DNA of 64,000 nt from Streptomyces sp. 135 (GCF_020026305.1 NZ_CP075691.1:1-64000), one strand, 5' to 3'. Positions 9,338-18,836 are shown, numbered from the stretch's first letter. The notes: generated by a model not told the origin, from the sequence alone. Translations and numbers: made by a program.

Positions 9338-11310
9338 GTGGCAGGAATAGAGCTTGAGGCGCTGGACGACATGCCGTGGGAGCGGCTGGAGTCGGCGCTC
9401 GGGCTCCACCCGCCCAGGGAGATGCGGCGAGCGCTGCGTCGCCTGGCACTCAAGGGTGGGGCGGCGACGGAGGAAGACTGCTACCCCCTGTTCGACTGCT
9501 TCGGGCTGGGCACCGGACGCGTGGCTTCCGTCGCAACCGCCGCGCTGCCGTTCGTCGTTGCACTCGCCGGCGATCCGGGCATGGGTGCCCGGGCCACGCT
9601 CGTCCAGCTACTGGCGGGCTTGTCCGAGATGGCGGCCGAAGCCGACCCGGGGCTGGTGGACGCGGGGTGGCACGGGCGTGGCGGCTCCAGCGTCCGCGGA
9701 TCAGGGCTGTTCGCGGACCCGCTGCCCGGGTGCGGAGGAAGCCCTCCCCCTCGCGGAGGGGAGGGTGCTCTGCTGGAGCAGTGGCAGGCCGAAACGGACC
9801 CGACGGTGCGGCTGCCCGTCCTGCTCGCGCTGGGCACCGCCGCAGTAAGCTCTGCCCAAGCCGGGCTGGTGGGCCGGTGCGGGCGGTGGTGACCAGGCGC
9901 TGCGGACGGACGGTCCCGTCATGCGGGTGGCGGCCGTGCACGCCTGGGCCGCGTTCGACCCCAGCATCGGTCCGTGAGCTGGACCTGCTGGTGGATGTCC
10001 TGTCCGACCCAGCCGTGCGTCCGCAGTTCGAGGCAATCTGGTACGTGCCGGACATCGACAGTGCGTTCACCCGTGAGGATGTCGTCTCCTGGACGGCCCA
10101 CCTGCTCGAAGCGCTCCGCGGACGGCACTCGCCTTCGTCGTGCGGCTCATCGGTGCGGCGCGCCGGAACGGGACGCCCTGCTGTGCCGCGCCGCGTTGGA
10201 CGAGGGTGGCGGCTGCTGGTGGTCTGGTAAGCCGCGGCATCCGCGCTGTTGCCGCTCGCGGGTGCGCTGCTCGCGGAGCCGGACGACGGCGTACGGTACC
10301 GGGCAGCCCACCTGCTGGCCGTGCTGGGTTCACAGGCGACTCCGTACGCCGATGCGTTGGCCGCGCTCCTCGACGACCCGGGCGAGGACGGGTTTTCGAG
10401 GCACCGTCGGCGACCACGCTCGCTGGGCGCTGACCCGCATCGGCGACGAGCGTGCCCTGCCAGGGCTGGTCGAGCGGCTGTACGCGCCGTACCGGGGCCA
10501 ATACTCACGCGGTACGGCTCGGACGAGCCGCGCCTGCCGAAATCAGGACGTCCTGGCCCGCTGCGGGCGCATGCGGAGCCCTGCTGCCCGCGGTGCGGAA
10601 ACTGCTCCGGGACGACGCCGTGGGCGGCTCGCTGACCTGCTGCTTCCTGGAAGTCCTCGAAGCGTGGGGCCCACCGCGTCGCCCGCGCTGCCAGAAGTGG
10701 TGGCCCTGCTGGACGACACCCGGTACTCGCTGCACGCGGTCGGTGCGCTGGCGGCGATGGGACCGGCTGCGGAGTCAGCCGAGCCCGCCGTGCGCCGCTG
10801 CACGATCCTCGACTTTCCGGCAACCGTTACAAGGTGGCGTGGGCAGCCTGGCGCCTGGGCGGCGACCGCGACGCGGCGCTGGAGCTCCTCGGTGAGGCGG
10901 TGCTGACCGAAAAGGGGCCGCTCTACGGTCCGGTCGGCCTTCTCGGCGATTTCGGACCGGCGGCCGCGAGCCACGCCGACCGGGTGCGGCATGTCATGGA
11001 GCACGGTGACAGCTGGCTGCGACTGCGGGCGGCGGTCGCGCTGTGGTCGATCACTGGTGAGCCGGAACCGAGTGGATCCGTCGCGGAGGAGTACCTCCTT
11101 CCCATCGCCGATGGCGGCGACGCCTACGGCTACTTCTTCGAGGCGCTGCGCGCCCTCGCCAGGATCGGCACGGTCTCTCCGGCGGCACGGGCAGCCCTGC
11201 GTACGGTGCAGGGATCCGACCGGCGGCTGTCGACGTACCGGGACTACCAAGCTTTCCTGCAGGACGAAGAGATCCGGTCCGCGATCGACGACGTCCTCGC
11301 CCTGCCGTGA
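9338..11310 (+). pseudogene. HEAT-repeat protein, multiply frameshifted
   Basis: GTG at 9338 follows a GGGGG ribosome-binding site. The first frame (to 9892) opens MAGIELEALDDMPWERLE and continues with Ala/Leu-rich helical repeats. Coding then moves between frames near 9880, 10130, 10240, 10400, 10510 and 10830, ending in a clean stretch to 11310 (ALWSITGEP, LRALARIGTVS). Repeating ALLAEPDDGVRYRAAHLLA-type units are HEAT repeats, which build protein- or nucleic-acid-binding solenoids. It is the only gene inside the small transposon. With at least five indels it cannot make a full product. Its original role, passenger or accessory to transposition, is unknown. Confidence 0.65.
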
Positions 11311-11362
11311 CGACCGGCCGGCGGGCGATGCCGACAGCAGTCCCCCTGGTGACAGCAAGCCG

Positions 11363-11393
11363 GCCTAGGTGACAACTATCGTGCTTCGGCTCA
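11363..11393 (-). repeat. Right terminal inverted repeat
   Basis: Read on the minus strand it begins TGAGCCGAAGCACGAT and continues through GTTGTCACCT, matching the left end. A second inverse copy of the TGTCACC core lies 20 bp inward at 11349-11356. The duplicated TCACA follows at 11394. Confidence 0.8.
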
Positions 11394-11398
11394 TCACA

Positions 11399-11982
11399 CA
11401 GGTCTGTGCAACCATTCCACGTCCGCGCATTTCACCTCCAGGCCCGCAGGCCCGCGCGGCCGCCACCGCCTTGACGGAAAGTAGGCGTCCGCGATGGCCC
11501 AGCGACCGCGTCGTGCAGATCGCTCTCCGTCGCGCCTTCCACTTGAGCGGTGATGATGGCCGCCGTGCGAGAGGGGCTGACGGCGACCGTGATGTCCCGT
11601 ACCCGGCCCGCGTCCGAGGTGCCTCGCGAACTGCACCTCGGTCAGACCCGCAAACGGCTCGGTCCACTTCGGATCATCTGCTGAGATCACCCCACCCATA
11701 CCCGACCAACGCACCAGCAGCACCACCAGTTACGGGACAACGTCAGGCCCCGCGGGCGCGGGGAGCAGGCGCGGATCAACCTCGACCAGATCCCCGCGCT
11801 CCCCGAGGCGGTGATTGTGACTGAGGGTGCGGCGCAAGCCCTGTGCCGCATCCGTTCGGTGCCGGTCGGGGATGCGGCGCAGGGCCTGCTGACGGGCGAG
11901 TGTTGTACCGGTGTCGTTGGGCGCTGGGGTACGTTGGCGCACCGGGAGCCCGTTGTCGGGCCGCTCGCCCTGGTGTCAGGGT
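11399..11982. other. Degenerate stretch, possible IS5-type start remnant on the minus strand
   Basis: On the minus strand a frame ending near 11640 reads VISADDPKWTEPFAGLTEVQF, which resembles the first residues of the IS5-family transposase at 17319 (VITASEPSWIAPYSGLS). Nothing further downstream fits IS5. The rest, to the small membrane gene, shows no convincing coding sequence. Confidence 0.25.
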
Positions 11983-12114
11983 TTACTTTCTCTTGCGAGC
12001 CTGCGTGATCCCGAAGATGATGAAGGCCGCTACGGCAATCCCTACCAACAGCCAGAGAGGAATACCGTCCAGCCCCTTGTACGCCAGCTCGGACGAATCA
12101 GCGAAGGACAGCAT
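11983..12114 (-). CDS. 43-residue single-pass membrane protein, candidate RHS partner
   Basis: ATG at 12114 follows AAGGAG at good spacing. The product starts MLSFADSSELAYKGLDG, has one hydrophobic helix (IPLWLLVGIAVAAFIIFGI) and ends in a basic tail (QARKRK), so an N-out, C-in topology is likely. It lies only 29 bp downstream of the RHS-repeat gene on the same strand, so the two are probably co-transcribed. Because RHS toxins are usually followed by a cognate immunity gene, this protein may protect against or help anchor the RHS C-terminal region; that is inference from position. Confidence 0.6.
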   Translation of the reverse strand: MLSFADSSELAYKGLDGIPLWLLVGIAVAAFIIFGITQARKRK

Positions 12115-12143
12115 AATTTCTCCTTGGTCGGATGTCTCGCGGG

Positions 12144-15100
12144 TCAGTCGGTGGCGTCTTCGTACGCTGAGTCTGCGGCCTCGCCGACGGCCATGCCACC
12201 AACAGCACAGGGGATGGCTCCTGCTCCGCCGGTCAGGTATGTACAGCCTGCGGTGAAGGCTTTGTCCGCCGCGAAGCTGATTGCCGTTCCAGCGACTGCT
12301 CTATAGTCACCGGTCGCCAACTGCCCGAGGAATTCCCCGGCGGCGATAGCGTCACCGGCTTTCCCCACTGTGTCCATCACTCCGTCGAGGCTGAGCGTTC
12401 CGCCCGGGTCGATGCGGTTGACCGGGTCGCCTTCGGCGTAGAGGTAGGGGTTCTGTTCCTGGCCGGAAGGGTCGGGGCTGTTGAACCGGCCGACGTTGGG
12501 GTCGTAGTAGCGGGCCGCGAAGTGGTACAGGCCGGTCGGGTCCTGGTAGCCGCCGGCGAACCGGTAGGGCTGGGTGATCTTCTCGCTGCTGGACGCGCGG
12601 GTGACGCCGCGGGGGCTGTAGGAGTAGTTGTTGACCTTGGTGCCAGACTCGTCCGTGACCGCGACGACGGAGCCGATCGCGTCGGTGAGGTAGAAGTACG
12701 TCTTCCCGTCCCCGGTCATGGAGTTGAGTGTGCCCCCGGGTTCACGGTTGAAGCCGGTGTCTCTCCCGGCAGTTGAGGTGGCCGACAGGCCCAGCGGCCC
12801 GTTATGGAACCAGGTGTCGCCGAGCTTGATCCGCTCGCTCTGGTCGGTGGAACCGTACTGGCCGGCATAGGTTGTGCCACCCACCGTCAGTGAGGACAAC
12901 TGGCTGTGATCCGACCACTTCTCGCCCGTGCGAGTGCCGTCCGGTGTGGAGGCTCCCGCGGTCTCGTTTCCCTCGGCGTCGTAGGACCAGTTCGTGGACG
13001 AGCCGTCCTTGGCGGTGATCTGCTGCGCGTCGTTGATGCTGTAGGTGGTGCCGCGCGGGCAGCCCTTCTCGGTGCCCTGGCTGGTGAGGTTTCCGGCCAG
13101 GTCGTAGCAGTACTGCCAGGAGGAGTTGAGGGCCGAGCCCTTGTTCTCCGCCGCGTAGGAGAAGCGTCCCGCGCCGTCGTAGGTGTAGCTGGTCTTCGTA
13201 CCCGCCACTGCATCGGTCAGGGTGCGGATCTTGTTGCCGTCGGTCGCGGCGTCGGTGCCGTATCCGTAGGTGTAGGCGAGGTCGACCAGGGTGCCCTTGC
13301 CGGACTTGGCCGTGATCTTCTTCGGGCGGCTGGAGTTGTCGACGTCGACGGTCTGCACGGTGCCACCGGGGTAGGCGGTCTCGGTGCGGACGTCGTTGTT
13401 GTTGTACTTGTACGTGGTGACCTTGCCCGCCGGGTCCCTCAGTTCCTTGAGCTTGTTGACCTCATTCCAGGTGTAGTCGGTCTTCCCGGCCGGGTCCTGG
13501 TAGTAGTCGACGTTGCCCGCGGGGGTGTAGGCGAGCAGCGTCTGAGAGCCGTCCTGGAGCGTGCGGATCGTTTCGCGCTGGAGCGGATCGAACTTGTAGG
13601 TGACGGTGCCGGTGGAGTCGTCGCGCTGGCGCAGGTTGCCGTCACCGTCGTACCAGTAGCGGACCGTTCCGTTGGGCGTGGAGACGGTTTTGATCCGGTC
13701 GAGGTTGTCGTAGGTGAAGACCTTCTTGATGCCCCGGCCGTCGGTGAGGGTCTCGGTGCGGCCCAGGCTGTCGTACGTGAAGGTGGTCTCGCCCAGCGGC
13801 TTCGGCGGGACGGCCTTGGTCAGATTGCCCTTGCCGTCGTAGGTGAAGGACGTCTTGACCGTCTTCGTCGACGACATCTTCGTCTCGGCCGCACACCGCT
13901 GGCCCTCGAACCCGCCGCAGTCGGGGGTGGCCGGGTTGTAGGTGTACGAGACGCTCCCGCCCCCTGTGCCGGTCTGAGCAACCGACTTCGTGTTGCCGGC
14001 CGTGTCGTAGGTGAAGGCGGTCTTCTCGCCGTCGGCGTTCGTCGAGTCCTTCGGTACGTCGCCACCGGCGATCGTCTGCCAGCTCGTGACCGACTTCCCG
14101 CCGGTCGGCGACTTGATGGACTCCAGGTTGTTGCGGGTGTTGAACCCGTAGTCGGTGACGTTGCCGCCGGTGGTACCGGTGCCCATCGCGTCGGTGGCCG
14201 TGTCGACGTTGTGGTTCGCGTCGAACTTCGTCTTCCGGTTCCGGTCGAGCGCGTCGGTGACATCGGTGACCTGACCGTCCCCGTCGTGCTTGTACTTCGT
14301 CGCGTGCTTCTCCGGATCGGTCACCGTCGTCGTGCCCGCGGCCGTGGGCGAAGTGGTGTCGTACGCGTACGTCCATGTCGGCCCGGTATGGCCGGTGCCG
14401 TTGAGCTCGGTGGCGCGCAGCATGGAGGTGACGCGGTTGGCTTCGTCGTAGGTGAAGACGGTGACCCGGCCCTCTGCCGTGGTGATTTTAGTGAGGCGGT
14501 TGGAGGTGTCGTAGCCGAAGGTGGTGGTCTTGCCTTCGGCATCGGTGGTCTTGTGCAGGTTGCCGTCGGGGTCGAGGTCAAGGACGGCGGTGCGGCCGGA
14601 GTTGTCCTTGGCCTGCCACTGCGAGGCGTCGGTCTTGACCAGGTCGATCCAGCGGCCCGAGCGGGTCTCGGTCAGCTTGAAGCCCTTGTGCTCGCCGCCC
14701 TCGTCGTGCTGGGTGACGGTGACGGTGCCCTTGTTCTTGTCCGTGACCTTGGTCAGGGTGCCGTGCTCGTTGTAGGTGTCCTTCGAGTGCGACTTCCAGT
14801 TGGTGACGGTGTAGGTGCCGTCGGTGTTCTTCTTCAGCTCCTTCGAATAACCCTTGGGCGTGGTGAAGGTGCCGTCCGCGGCCTTCTTGAAGCGCAGGGT
14901 GTCGCCGGAGGTGTCGTACAGCACCACCTCGTCGTTGAGGACCTGTAGGTAGCGCTCGTACTGCTGCCACCAGCGCTGGGACACCTTGCCCCACGGCGCC
15001 TCGAGGGAGTTGTAGGTGCGCGCGAGGGTGAGCTGCTGGCCGACGCCCGCGATGGAGAAGTCGATGGCGGTCAGCATCAGGTTGCCCGTGGAGAAGTTGA

Positions 15101-15497
15101 TCCGGGCCGTCAGCGCGTCGGTGATGGCGAAATTGCTGATCTTGTGCCACGGAACATCGCCCTGCCCCTCGGGCACGTGAGCGGGGATCTCCCGGACAGA
15201 GCGGGCCGAGCCGCCCTCAGTGCGCTTCTTCTGCTGCGCGCGCCAGGCCGCGACCTCGCTCGAGGGCTTGCGTTCGGCCTGCGATGACGCGGGCTTGTTC
15301 GGTCCGACCTTCACGTCGGGCATCGTGAACGACGGGGCGTCCTTGCCCCACGCCGACCCCGGCTCGTCGGCCGCGGCGGTGCCCGCAGCCGGCAGCAGGG
15401 ACAGCGTCAGAGCGCCGGCCGCCAGAGCGGTGGCGGTGGCGTAACTGGTTCTTTTCCGGGCGCGCGAAACTCGCGCACCGACGGTGCGTTGCGTCAA
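12144..15497 (-). CDS. Secreted RHS/YD-repeat protein with short C-terminal tip
   Basis: A TTG start at 15497 sits behind GGGGGAAG; the 1117-residue product begins with a basic stretch and a hydrophobic export signal ending AAGTAAADEP. A DUF6531-like region (about residues 120-200, ITDALTARINFSTGNL) is followed by about 20 YD repeats (FTYDGKGNLT, YTYDGAGRFS types), then the RHS core signature AARYYDPNVGRFNSPDP near residue 1015. The core ends at NRIDPGG. The remaining ~85 residues are Gly/Ala-rich and partly hydrophobic (LGQLATGDYRAVAGTAIS), without recognisable nuclease motifs. RHS shells encapsulate C-terminal toxins used between bacteria; here a membrane-acting tip is plausible but unproven. 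A 43-residue membrane protein follows. The gene appears intact. Confidence 0.85.
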   Translation of the reverse strand: MTQRTVGARVSRARKRTSYATATALAAGALTLSLLPAAGTAAADEPGSAWGKDAPSFTMPDVKVGPNKPASSQAERKPSSEVAAWRAQQKKRTEGGSARSVREIPAHVPEGQGDVPWHKISNFAITDALTARINFSTGNLMLTAIDFSIAGVGQQLTLARTYNSLEAPWGKVSQRWWQQYERYLQVLNDEVVLYDTSGDTLRFKKAADGTFTTPKGYSKELKKNTDGTYTVTNWKSHSKDTYNEHGTLTKVTDKNKGTVTVTQHDEGGEHKGFKLTETRSGRWIDLVKTDASQWQAKDNSGRTAVLDLDPDGNLHKTTDAEGKTTTFGYDTSNRLTKITTAEGRVTVFTYDEANRVTSMLRATELNGTGHTGPTWTYAYDTTSPTAAGTTTVTDPEKHATKYKHDGDGQVTDVTDALDRNRKTKFDANHNVDTATDAMGTGTTGGNVTDYGFNTRNNLESIKSPTGGKSVTSWQTIAGGDVPKDSTNADGEKTAFTYDTAGNTKSVAQTGTGGGSVSYTYNPATPDCGGFEGQRCAAETKMSSTKTVKTSFTYDGKGNLTKAVPPKPLGETTFTYDSLGRTETLTDGRGIKKVFTYDNLDRIKTVSTPNGTVRYWYDGDGNLRQRDDSTGTVTYKFDPLQRETIRTLQDGSQTLLAYTPAGNVDYYQDPAGKTDYTWNEVNKLKELRDPAGKVTTYKYNNNDVRTETAYPGGTVQTVDVDNSSRPKKITAKSGKGTLVDLAYTYGYGTDAATDGNKIRTLTDAVAGTKTSYTYDGAGRFSYAAENKGSALNSSWQYCYDLAGNLTSQGTEKGCPRGTTYSINDAQQITAKDGSSTNWSYDAEGNETAGASTPDGTRTGEKWSDHSQLSSLTVGGTTYAGQYGSTDQSERIKLGDTWFHNGPLGLSATSTAGRDTGFNREPGGTLNSMTGDGKTYFYLTDAIGSVVAVTDESGTKVNNYSYSPRGVTRASSSEKITQPYRFAGGYQDPTGLYHFAARYYDPNVGRFNSPDPSGQEQNPYLYAEGDPVNRIDPGGTLSLDGVMDTVGKAGDAIAAGEFLGQLATGDYRAVAGTAISFAADKAFTAGCTYLTGGAGAIPCAVGGMAVGEAADSAYEDATD

Positions 15498-15586
15498 GGC
15501 TTCCCCCCACAGGAAGACACATCTCGCAGACCCCAGTGGTCACGAGAGGCCCACAACCTGACACACAGCCACCTTGGGACACGCCG

Positions 15587-15625
15587 CGATTCCCTCGAAC
15601 GCATGTACTACACGAGAGGGAATCG
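15587..15625. promoter_or_regulatory. Inverted repeat upstream of the RHS gene
   Basis: CGATTCCCTC at 15587-15596 is repeated in inverse at 15616-15625, with a 19-bp spacer. It lies about 90 bp upstream of the RHS start on the minus strand, a position suitable for an operator. No regulator is assigned. Confidence 0.35.
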
Positions 15626-15832
15626 GCCTCTCTCCATGCTCAGGGCGAGGCGGCCTGAAACGTGCGGCAACCACCCGTCCCACCACGGCAGTTGCACCCT
15701 GCGCACCCTGCACTGGCGACAAGGTGACCGGGAACCTTCAGGTCCGCCCTGCCCCAGCGGCAATCGACGTCTCAATCGCCCTCGCCGTGGCACCCGAGCC
15801 GGATCTGGAACCGGCCTGCGATCACGCCGGCA

Positions 15833-15863
15833 GCCCCCGCCCGGCAGACGCCGGAGCGGGGGC
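15833..15863 (-). terminator. Terminator hairpin after the HNH nuclease gene
   Basis: GCCCCCGC (15833-15840) pairs with GCGGGGGC (15856-15863); the loop contains a further CCGG/CCGG pairing. It begins 6 bp beyond the stop codon of the HNH gene on the minus strand. Confidence 0.55.
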
Positions 15864-15868
15864 CACGC

Positions 15869-16525
15869 TCAGCCGGCGGGCTCGTGCTCCACCGTCTCCT
15901 GCCCGCACCCGGCAGCCAGCTCCCGCAGCGCCTCCCGTTCCGTTTGGTCCACGGTCAGGCCCCAGCGGAGCTTGGTCGCCACCCAGTGCGTGGTGTAGGT
16001 ACAGCGGGCATCGGCGAGCGGCGGCTGCCATTCGGCCGGGTCCTGGTCGGACTTCGACCGGTTGCTCCGCGCGGTCACAGCTACGAGCGACCGCTCGTCA
16101 CCGAGGTCGTTGGCGTAGGCGGTGCGGCGCTCCGCACTCCACGTGCTGGCGCCGGAGTCCCAGGCTTCGGCGAGCGGCACCATGTGGGCGATGTCCAGGC
16201 CGCGGGGCTGGGTGAGGGTCTCACCGTCGTAGTACGAGTGCCACTCCCCTGCGGTGACCTTGCAGCCCGCTGCGATGGTCGGGGCGGTGCGGGACTCGGC
16301 GATGAGGACCTCCTCGCGGGTGTTGCACCCATCACGGTCCTCGTCGGTCCAGTGCTGGAAGCGGGAGCGCTGGTATCCCTCCCGTACCTCCGCGGCCATA
16401 GGCAGAGCGGCGACCGCCTGCTCCAGCGTCATCGGAAACGCGACCAGGTCAGCGTCGGCGGCCGAAACCGGGGACACCGTGGTGAGGGGCAGGGCAAGGA
16501 AAGCTGCGGCCAGAGCCGCACGCAT
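15869..16525 (-). CDS. Secreted HNH-family endonuclease (DUF1524/GmrSD-C-like)
   Basis: I prefer an internal ATG near 16525, giving about 218 residues that open with an export signal (MRAALAAAFLALPLT); the frame is open upstream to a GTG at 16672. The mature part carries DEDRDGCNTREEVL, then GLDIAHMVPLAEAWDSGAS with the catalytic DxxH, LVAVTARSNRSKSDQDPAEW and a CTYTTHWVATKLRW C-terminus. These are the conserved blocks of the DUF1524-type HNH nucleases common as exported proteins in Streptomyces. The likely role is extracellular nucleic-acid cleavage. All key motifs are present. Transcription is convergent with the SUKH-4 remnant only in the sense of lying upstream of it on opposite strands. 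Confidence 0.8.
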   Translation of the reverse strand: MRAALAAAFLALPLTTVSPVSAADADLVAFPMTLEQAVAALPMAAEVREGYQRSRFQHWTDEDRDGCNTREEVLIAESRTAPTIAAGCKVTAGEWHSYYDGETLTQPRGLDIAHMVPLAEAWDSGASTWSAERRTAYANDLGDERSLVAVTARSNRSKSDQDPAEWQPPLADARCTYTTHWVATKLRWGLTVDQTEREALRELAAGCGQETVEHEPAG

Positions 16526-16704
16526 ACAAGTGGTGACCACAACCTGGTCATACCGGCGCTCGCCCGCCGCCGGGGACGGTTCGGGTGGAGCGTCACCCAA
16601 GCGAGCGCAAAGGTCGTACCGACGGCGGACCGTGCTAAGAGCTGTCCCGCAAGTGCGGCCGAGCCGTGACACGAGACCGGATCGATAGGGTCAGGGCTTA
16701 GCCG

Positions 16705-17281
16705 ATGGAAGAGGATCGTTCGATGCCGACGTACGACCACCTGACCGAGTGGGTCGGCCTGGGGCATGTTGCACGAGCCGGACAGGACGTTGTGGCCGGC
16801 TGGCGGATCCCTGGCTCCATGAAGGCACAGCTCGTCGAGGTGGGCATCCCGGTAGCTCCGCGCCTCATTGAACGAGTCGTGATGCAGAGCGAGGCTGAGC
16901 CAGCCCTGCTCACGTCCCGGGGTCCGCTCTATCGTCTCACCGATCAGGCGGACCCCGATGATCAGGCCGAGCGGCCATCGTTCGGCGTCGAGCCGGAGAC
17001 CGGGGCGGTCTACTTCGTCATGCCGAACGGGGAGGCATGGTTCGCCAACTCGGGTGTCGACGTGTGGCTCGACGTCCTTCAACGCTACGCAGTCGCGTCG
17101 CAGCCTCAGAGCTTCTCAGCGAGCCGGACGGCCCCGAGGAGTACCTCTCTGCAGAGGAGGAAGAGCGGGCCTTCGCCGAGCTGAACCTGCTGGCCGAGGA
17201 GCTGAAGGAGATCGATCCGGCGGCCTTCAACGGCTGCGAGGGGTTCTCTGGCCAGGTCTCCTGGACCGCTGGCTCTACTGA
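16705..17281 (+). pseudogene. SUKH-4 family immunity protein, frameshifted
   Basis: The first frame (16705 to about 17095) reads VEVGIPVAPRLIERVV, GPLYRLTD, FGVEPETGAVYFVMPNGE and WFANSGVDVWLDVLQRYAV, the standard SUKH-4 order. After a frameshift a second frame gives EEERAFAELNLLAEELKEID and PAAFNGCEGF, and another shift gives LWPGLLDRWLY, the usual SUKH C-terminus. SUKH proteins are immunity partners of nuclease and other polymorphic toxins. With two indels the gene is probably dead. No cognate toxin lies beside it. Confidence 0.65.
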
Positions 17282-17318
17282 CCTCGGTCGACAGATCCAG
17301 GGCCCGTAGGCCTGAACC

Positions 17319-18128
17319 GTGCAGGGATGCCATGCCAGCGACTGGCATGATCTTCATGTGGGGGCTGTGATCACGGCGTCAGAGCCGTCATGGATTGCGC
17401 CGTACTCCGGTCTGAGCCCGGAGCAGTTCGGGAAACTGATCACCATGCTGCGGCGCGGAGGCCCGCCCCTTGCTTGCAGGGGCCGTCCATGGAGTCTGCC
17501 GCTGGAAGACCGGGTGGTTCTGGTTGCCGCGTACTGGCGGACCAATCTGACCTTGCGGCAGCTGGCCCCCTTGTTCGGGATCTCGAAGTCGGCCGCAGGC
17601 CGGATCGTGAGCCAGCTCGGCCCCTTGCTCGCACTGCGCCCACGCAGCCGCTTCCGCAGAGACACAGTGCTGATCGTGGATAGCACCCTGGTGCCGACAC
17701 GGGACCACAGCTTGGCGGAGCAGTCCAAGAATTACCGCTACTCGACCAACGACCAGGTCGTCATCGACGCCGACTCACGCCTTGTTGTCGCCGTCGGCCA
17801 GCCCGTGCCCGGGCAACCGCAACGACTGCGAGGCAGGGGAATTGTCCGGCGCCAAGGACTCGGTCGGCAACACCACCGTGATCGCCGACGGCGGCTACCG
17901 CGGCACCGGCCTGATCATCCGCACCGCCGAGAACCCGGCCAGACCGAGCTACCAGCCTGGAAGGAAGCCCACAACACCTCCCACCGCAAAGCCCGTGCCC
18001 GAGTCGAGCACACCTTCGCCCGCATGAAGACCTGGAAGGTCCTCCGCGACTGTCGTCTGAAAGGCGACGGCGTCCACCACGCCATGCTCGGCATCGCCTG
18101 CCTTCACAACCTTGCCCTGACCGGATAG
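17319..18128 (+). pseudogene. IS5 family transposase with two compensating frameshifts
   Basis: The outer frame starts near VITASEPSWIAPYSGLS, continues with an HTH region (LRQLAPLFGISKSAAGRIV), the first catalytic Asp (VLIVDSTLVPTRDH) and the final catalytic Glu block (RVEHTFARMKTWKVLRDCR), ending at 18128. Between about 17800 and 17950 the true frame is the +1 frame, which contains PGNRNDCEAGELSGA and the second Asp (VIADGGYRG). The outer frame stays open but translates nonsense there. A full-length but inactive protein is therefore expected. Fragments of the same subfamily occur at 50430 and 57220. Confidence 0.75.
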
Positions 18129-18231
18129 CGGATCTATGCCTACCGGACCGCGTCTGCGACCGCGTTTGAGGTCTCAGTGCGCATGCTGGCGTGGTGGGAA
18201 ATCTGGTTGCCCCAATGTGGATGATGAAAGC

Positions 18232-18753
18232 GTGATCTCAAAAGAGCGTGCCGTCGAACGGGTGGAGTCGTTGCTGGCCACCATGCAGCTGGCACACGAG
18301 CTGGTCGTCCACGAGGTGAAGGAGCACGCGCTGGGCTGGCTCGTCTTCTGGAACTCGGCGGAGTACGCCCGCACCCGCGATCTGCGCGATCTCCTCGTCG
18401 GCGGCGGCCCCTACCTGGTGGACCGGTACGACGGGAGCGTCCACCACATCCCTGTCACCACGTGGGTGGGCGAGGACTGGGAGGAGCTCTACCTCCGGCA
18501 GATCAAGGAGGTGCGGGCGCACGACCCCCTGGCTGCTTCCGTGCTCGCGCTGATGAACTCCGCCGGGACGGTGGCCGCGATGCATCACCTCCGCAAGCAG
18601 GCTCCGCGCTTGAGCCTGCAGGAGGCGAGGACCTACGTCATGGCCGTCCGAAACGGAGCCGAGCCGCCACACGAACTGGCGGACCTCACCAGGGAAGAAG
18701 AGGTCTGCCCACCTCTGGCGATCGAAACAGTGGCCGGCCCGGACCGCCTGTAG
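18232..18753 (+). CDS. Imm35/YrhB-like immunity protein
   Basis: The frame is open from 18136, but codon use supports a GTG at 18232 or 18217; about 173 residues result. The segment HALGWLVFWNSAEYARTRD, then LLVGGGPYLVDRYDGSVHHI, is the Imm35/YrhB pattern (GW-x-(F/V)-x-Y/W-x-S, then PxxVDxxDGSVH). A C-terminal helical region (AAMHHLRKQAPRLSLQEART) is an addition to the usual ~100-residue domain. Imm35 proteins neutralise polymorphic toxins. No toxin is adjacent, so it may be an orphan immunity gene. It appears intact. Confidence 0.65.
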   Translation: MISKERAVERVESLLATMQLAHELVVHEVKEHALGWLVFWNSAEYARTRDLRDLLVGGGPYLVDRYDGSVHHIPVTTWVGEDWEELYLRQIKEVRAHDPLAASVLALMNSAGTVAAMHHLRKQAPRLSLQEARTYVMAVRNGAEPPHELADLTREEEVCPPLAIETVAGPDRL

Positions 18754-18836
18754 TCCGCTTGTGAGGGCGAGACCCAGATCGTGCGGTTACGGCAGACCTC
18801 AAACACAGCCTGAGATTACTTGCGGGACAGCTCTTA

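Larger units (their letters stand above)
9123..11393 (+). mobile_element. Small TG...CA transposon with TTGTCA end sites (Tn7/Tn5053-like, non-autonomous)
   Basis: The element starts TGAGCC and ends GGCTCA. The two 31-bp termini are imperfect inverted repeats with about 26 matches. A perfect 5-bp direct repeat, TCACA, flanks it (9118-9122 and 11394-11398). The left end holds four TTGTCA sites (9141, 9194, 9217, 9246) and the right end two in inverse orientation (11349-11356 and 11369-11376). TG/CA ends, 5-bp duplications and clustered transposase-binding repeats are known features of the Tn7/Tn5053/Mu-like DDE group. No transposase gene lies inside; the only cargo is a HEAT-repeat pseudogene. 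The family link is inference; the element boundaries are read directly. Confidence 0.8.

Noticed and set aside
11743..11790. CRISPR-repeat-like sequence (GGCCCCGCGGGCGCGGGGAGCA)
   Set aside because: It resembles a type I-E repeat of Streptomyces, but there is only one copy, no regular spacing and no cas gene nearby.
12906..14948. 680-residue open frame antisense to the RHS gene
   Set aside because: It is a GC-bias shadow: it mirrors the YD repeats, has no known domain, and the minus-strand RHS frame has clear family motifs.
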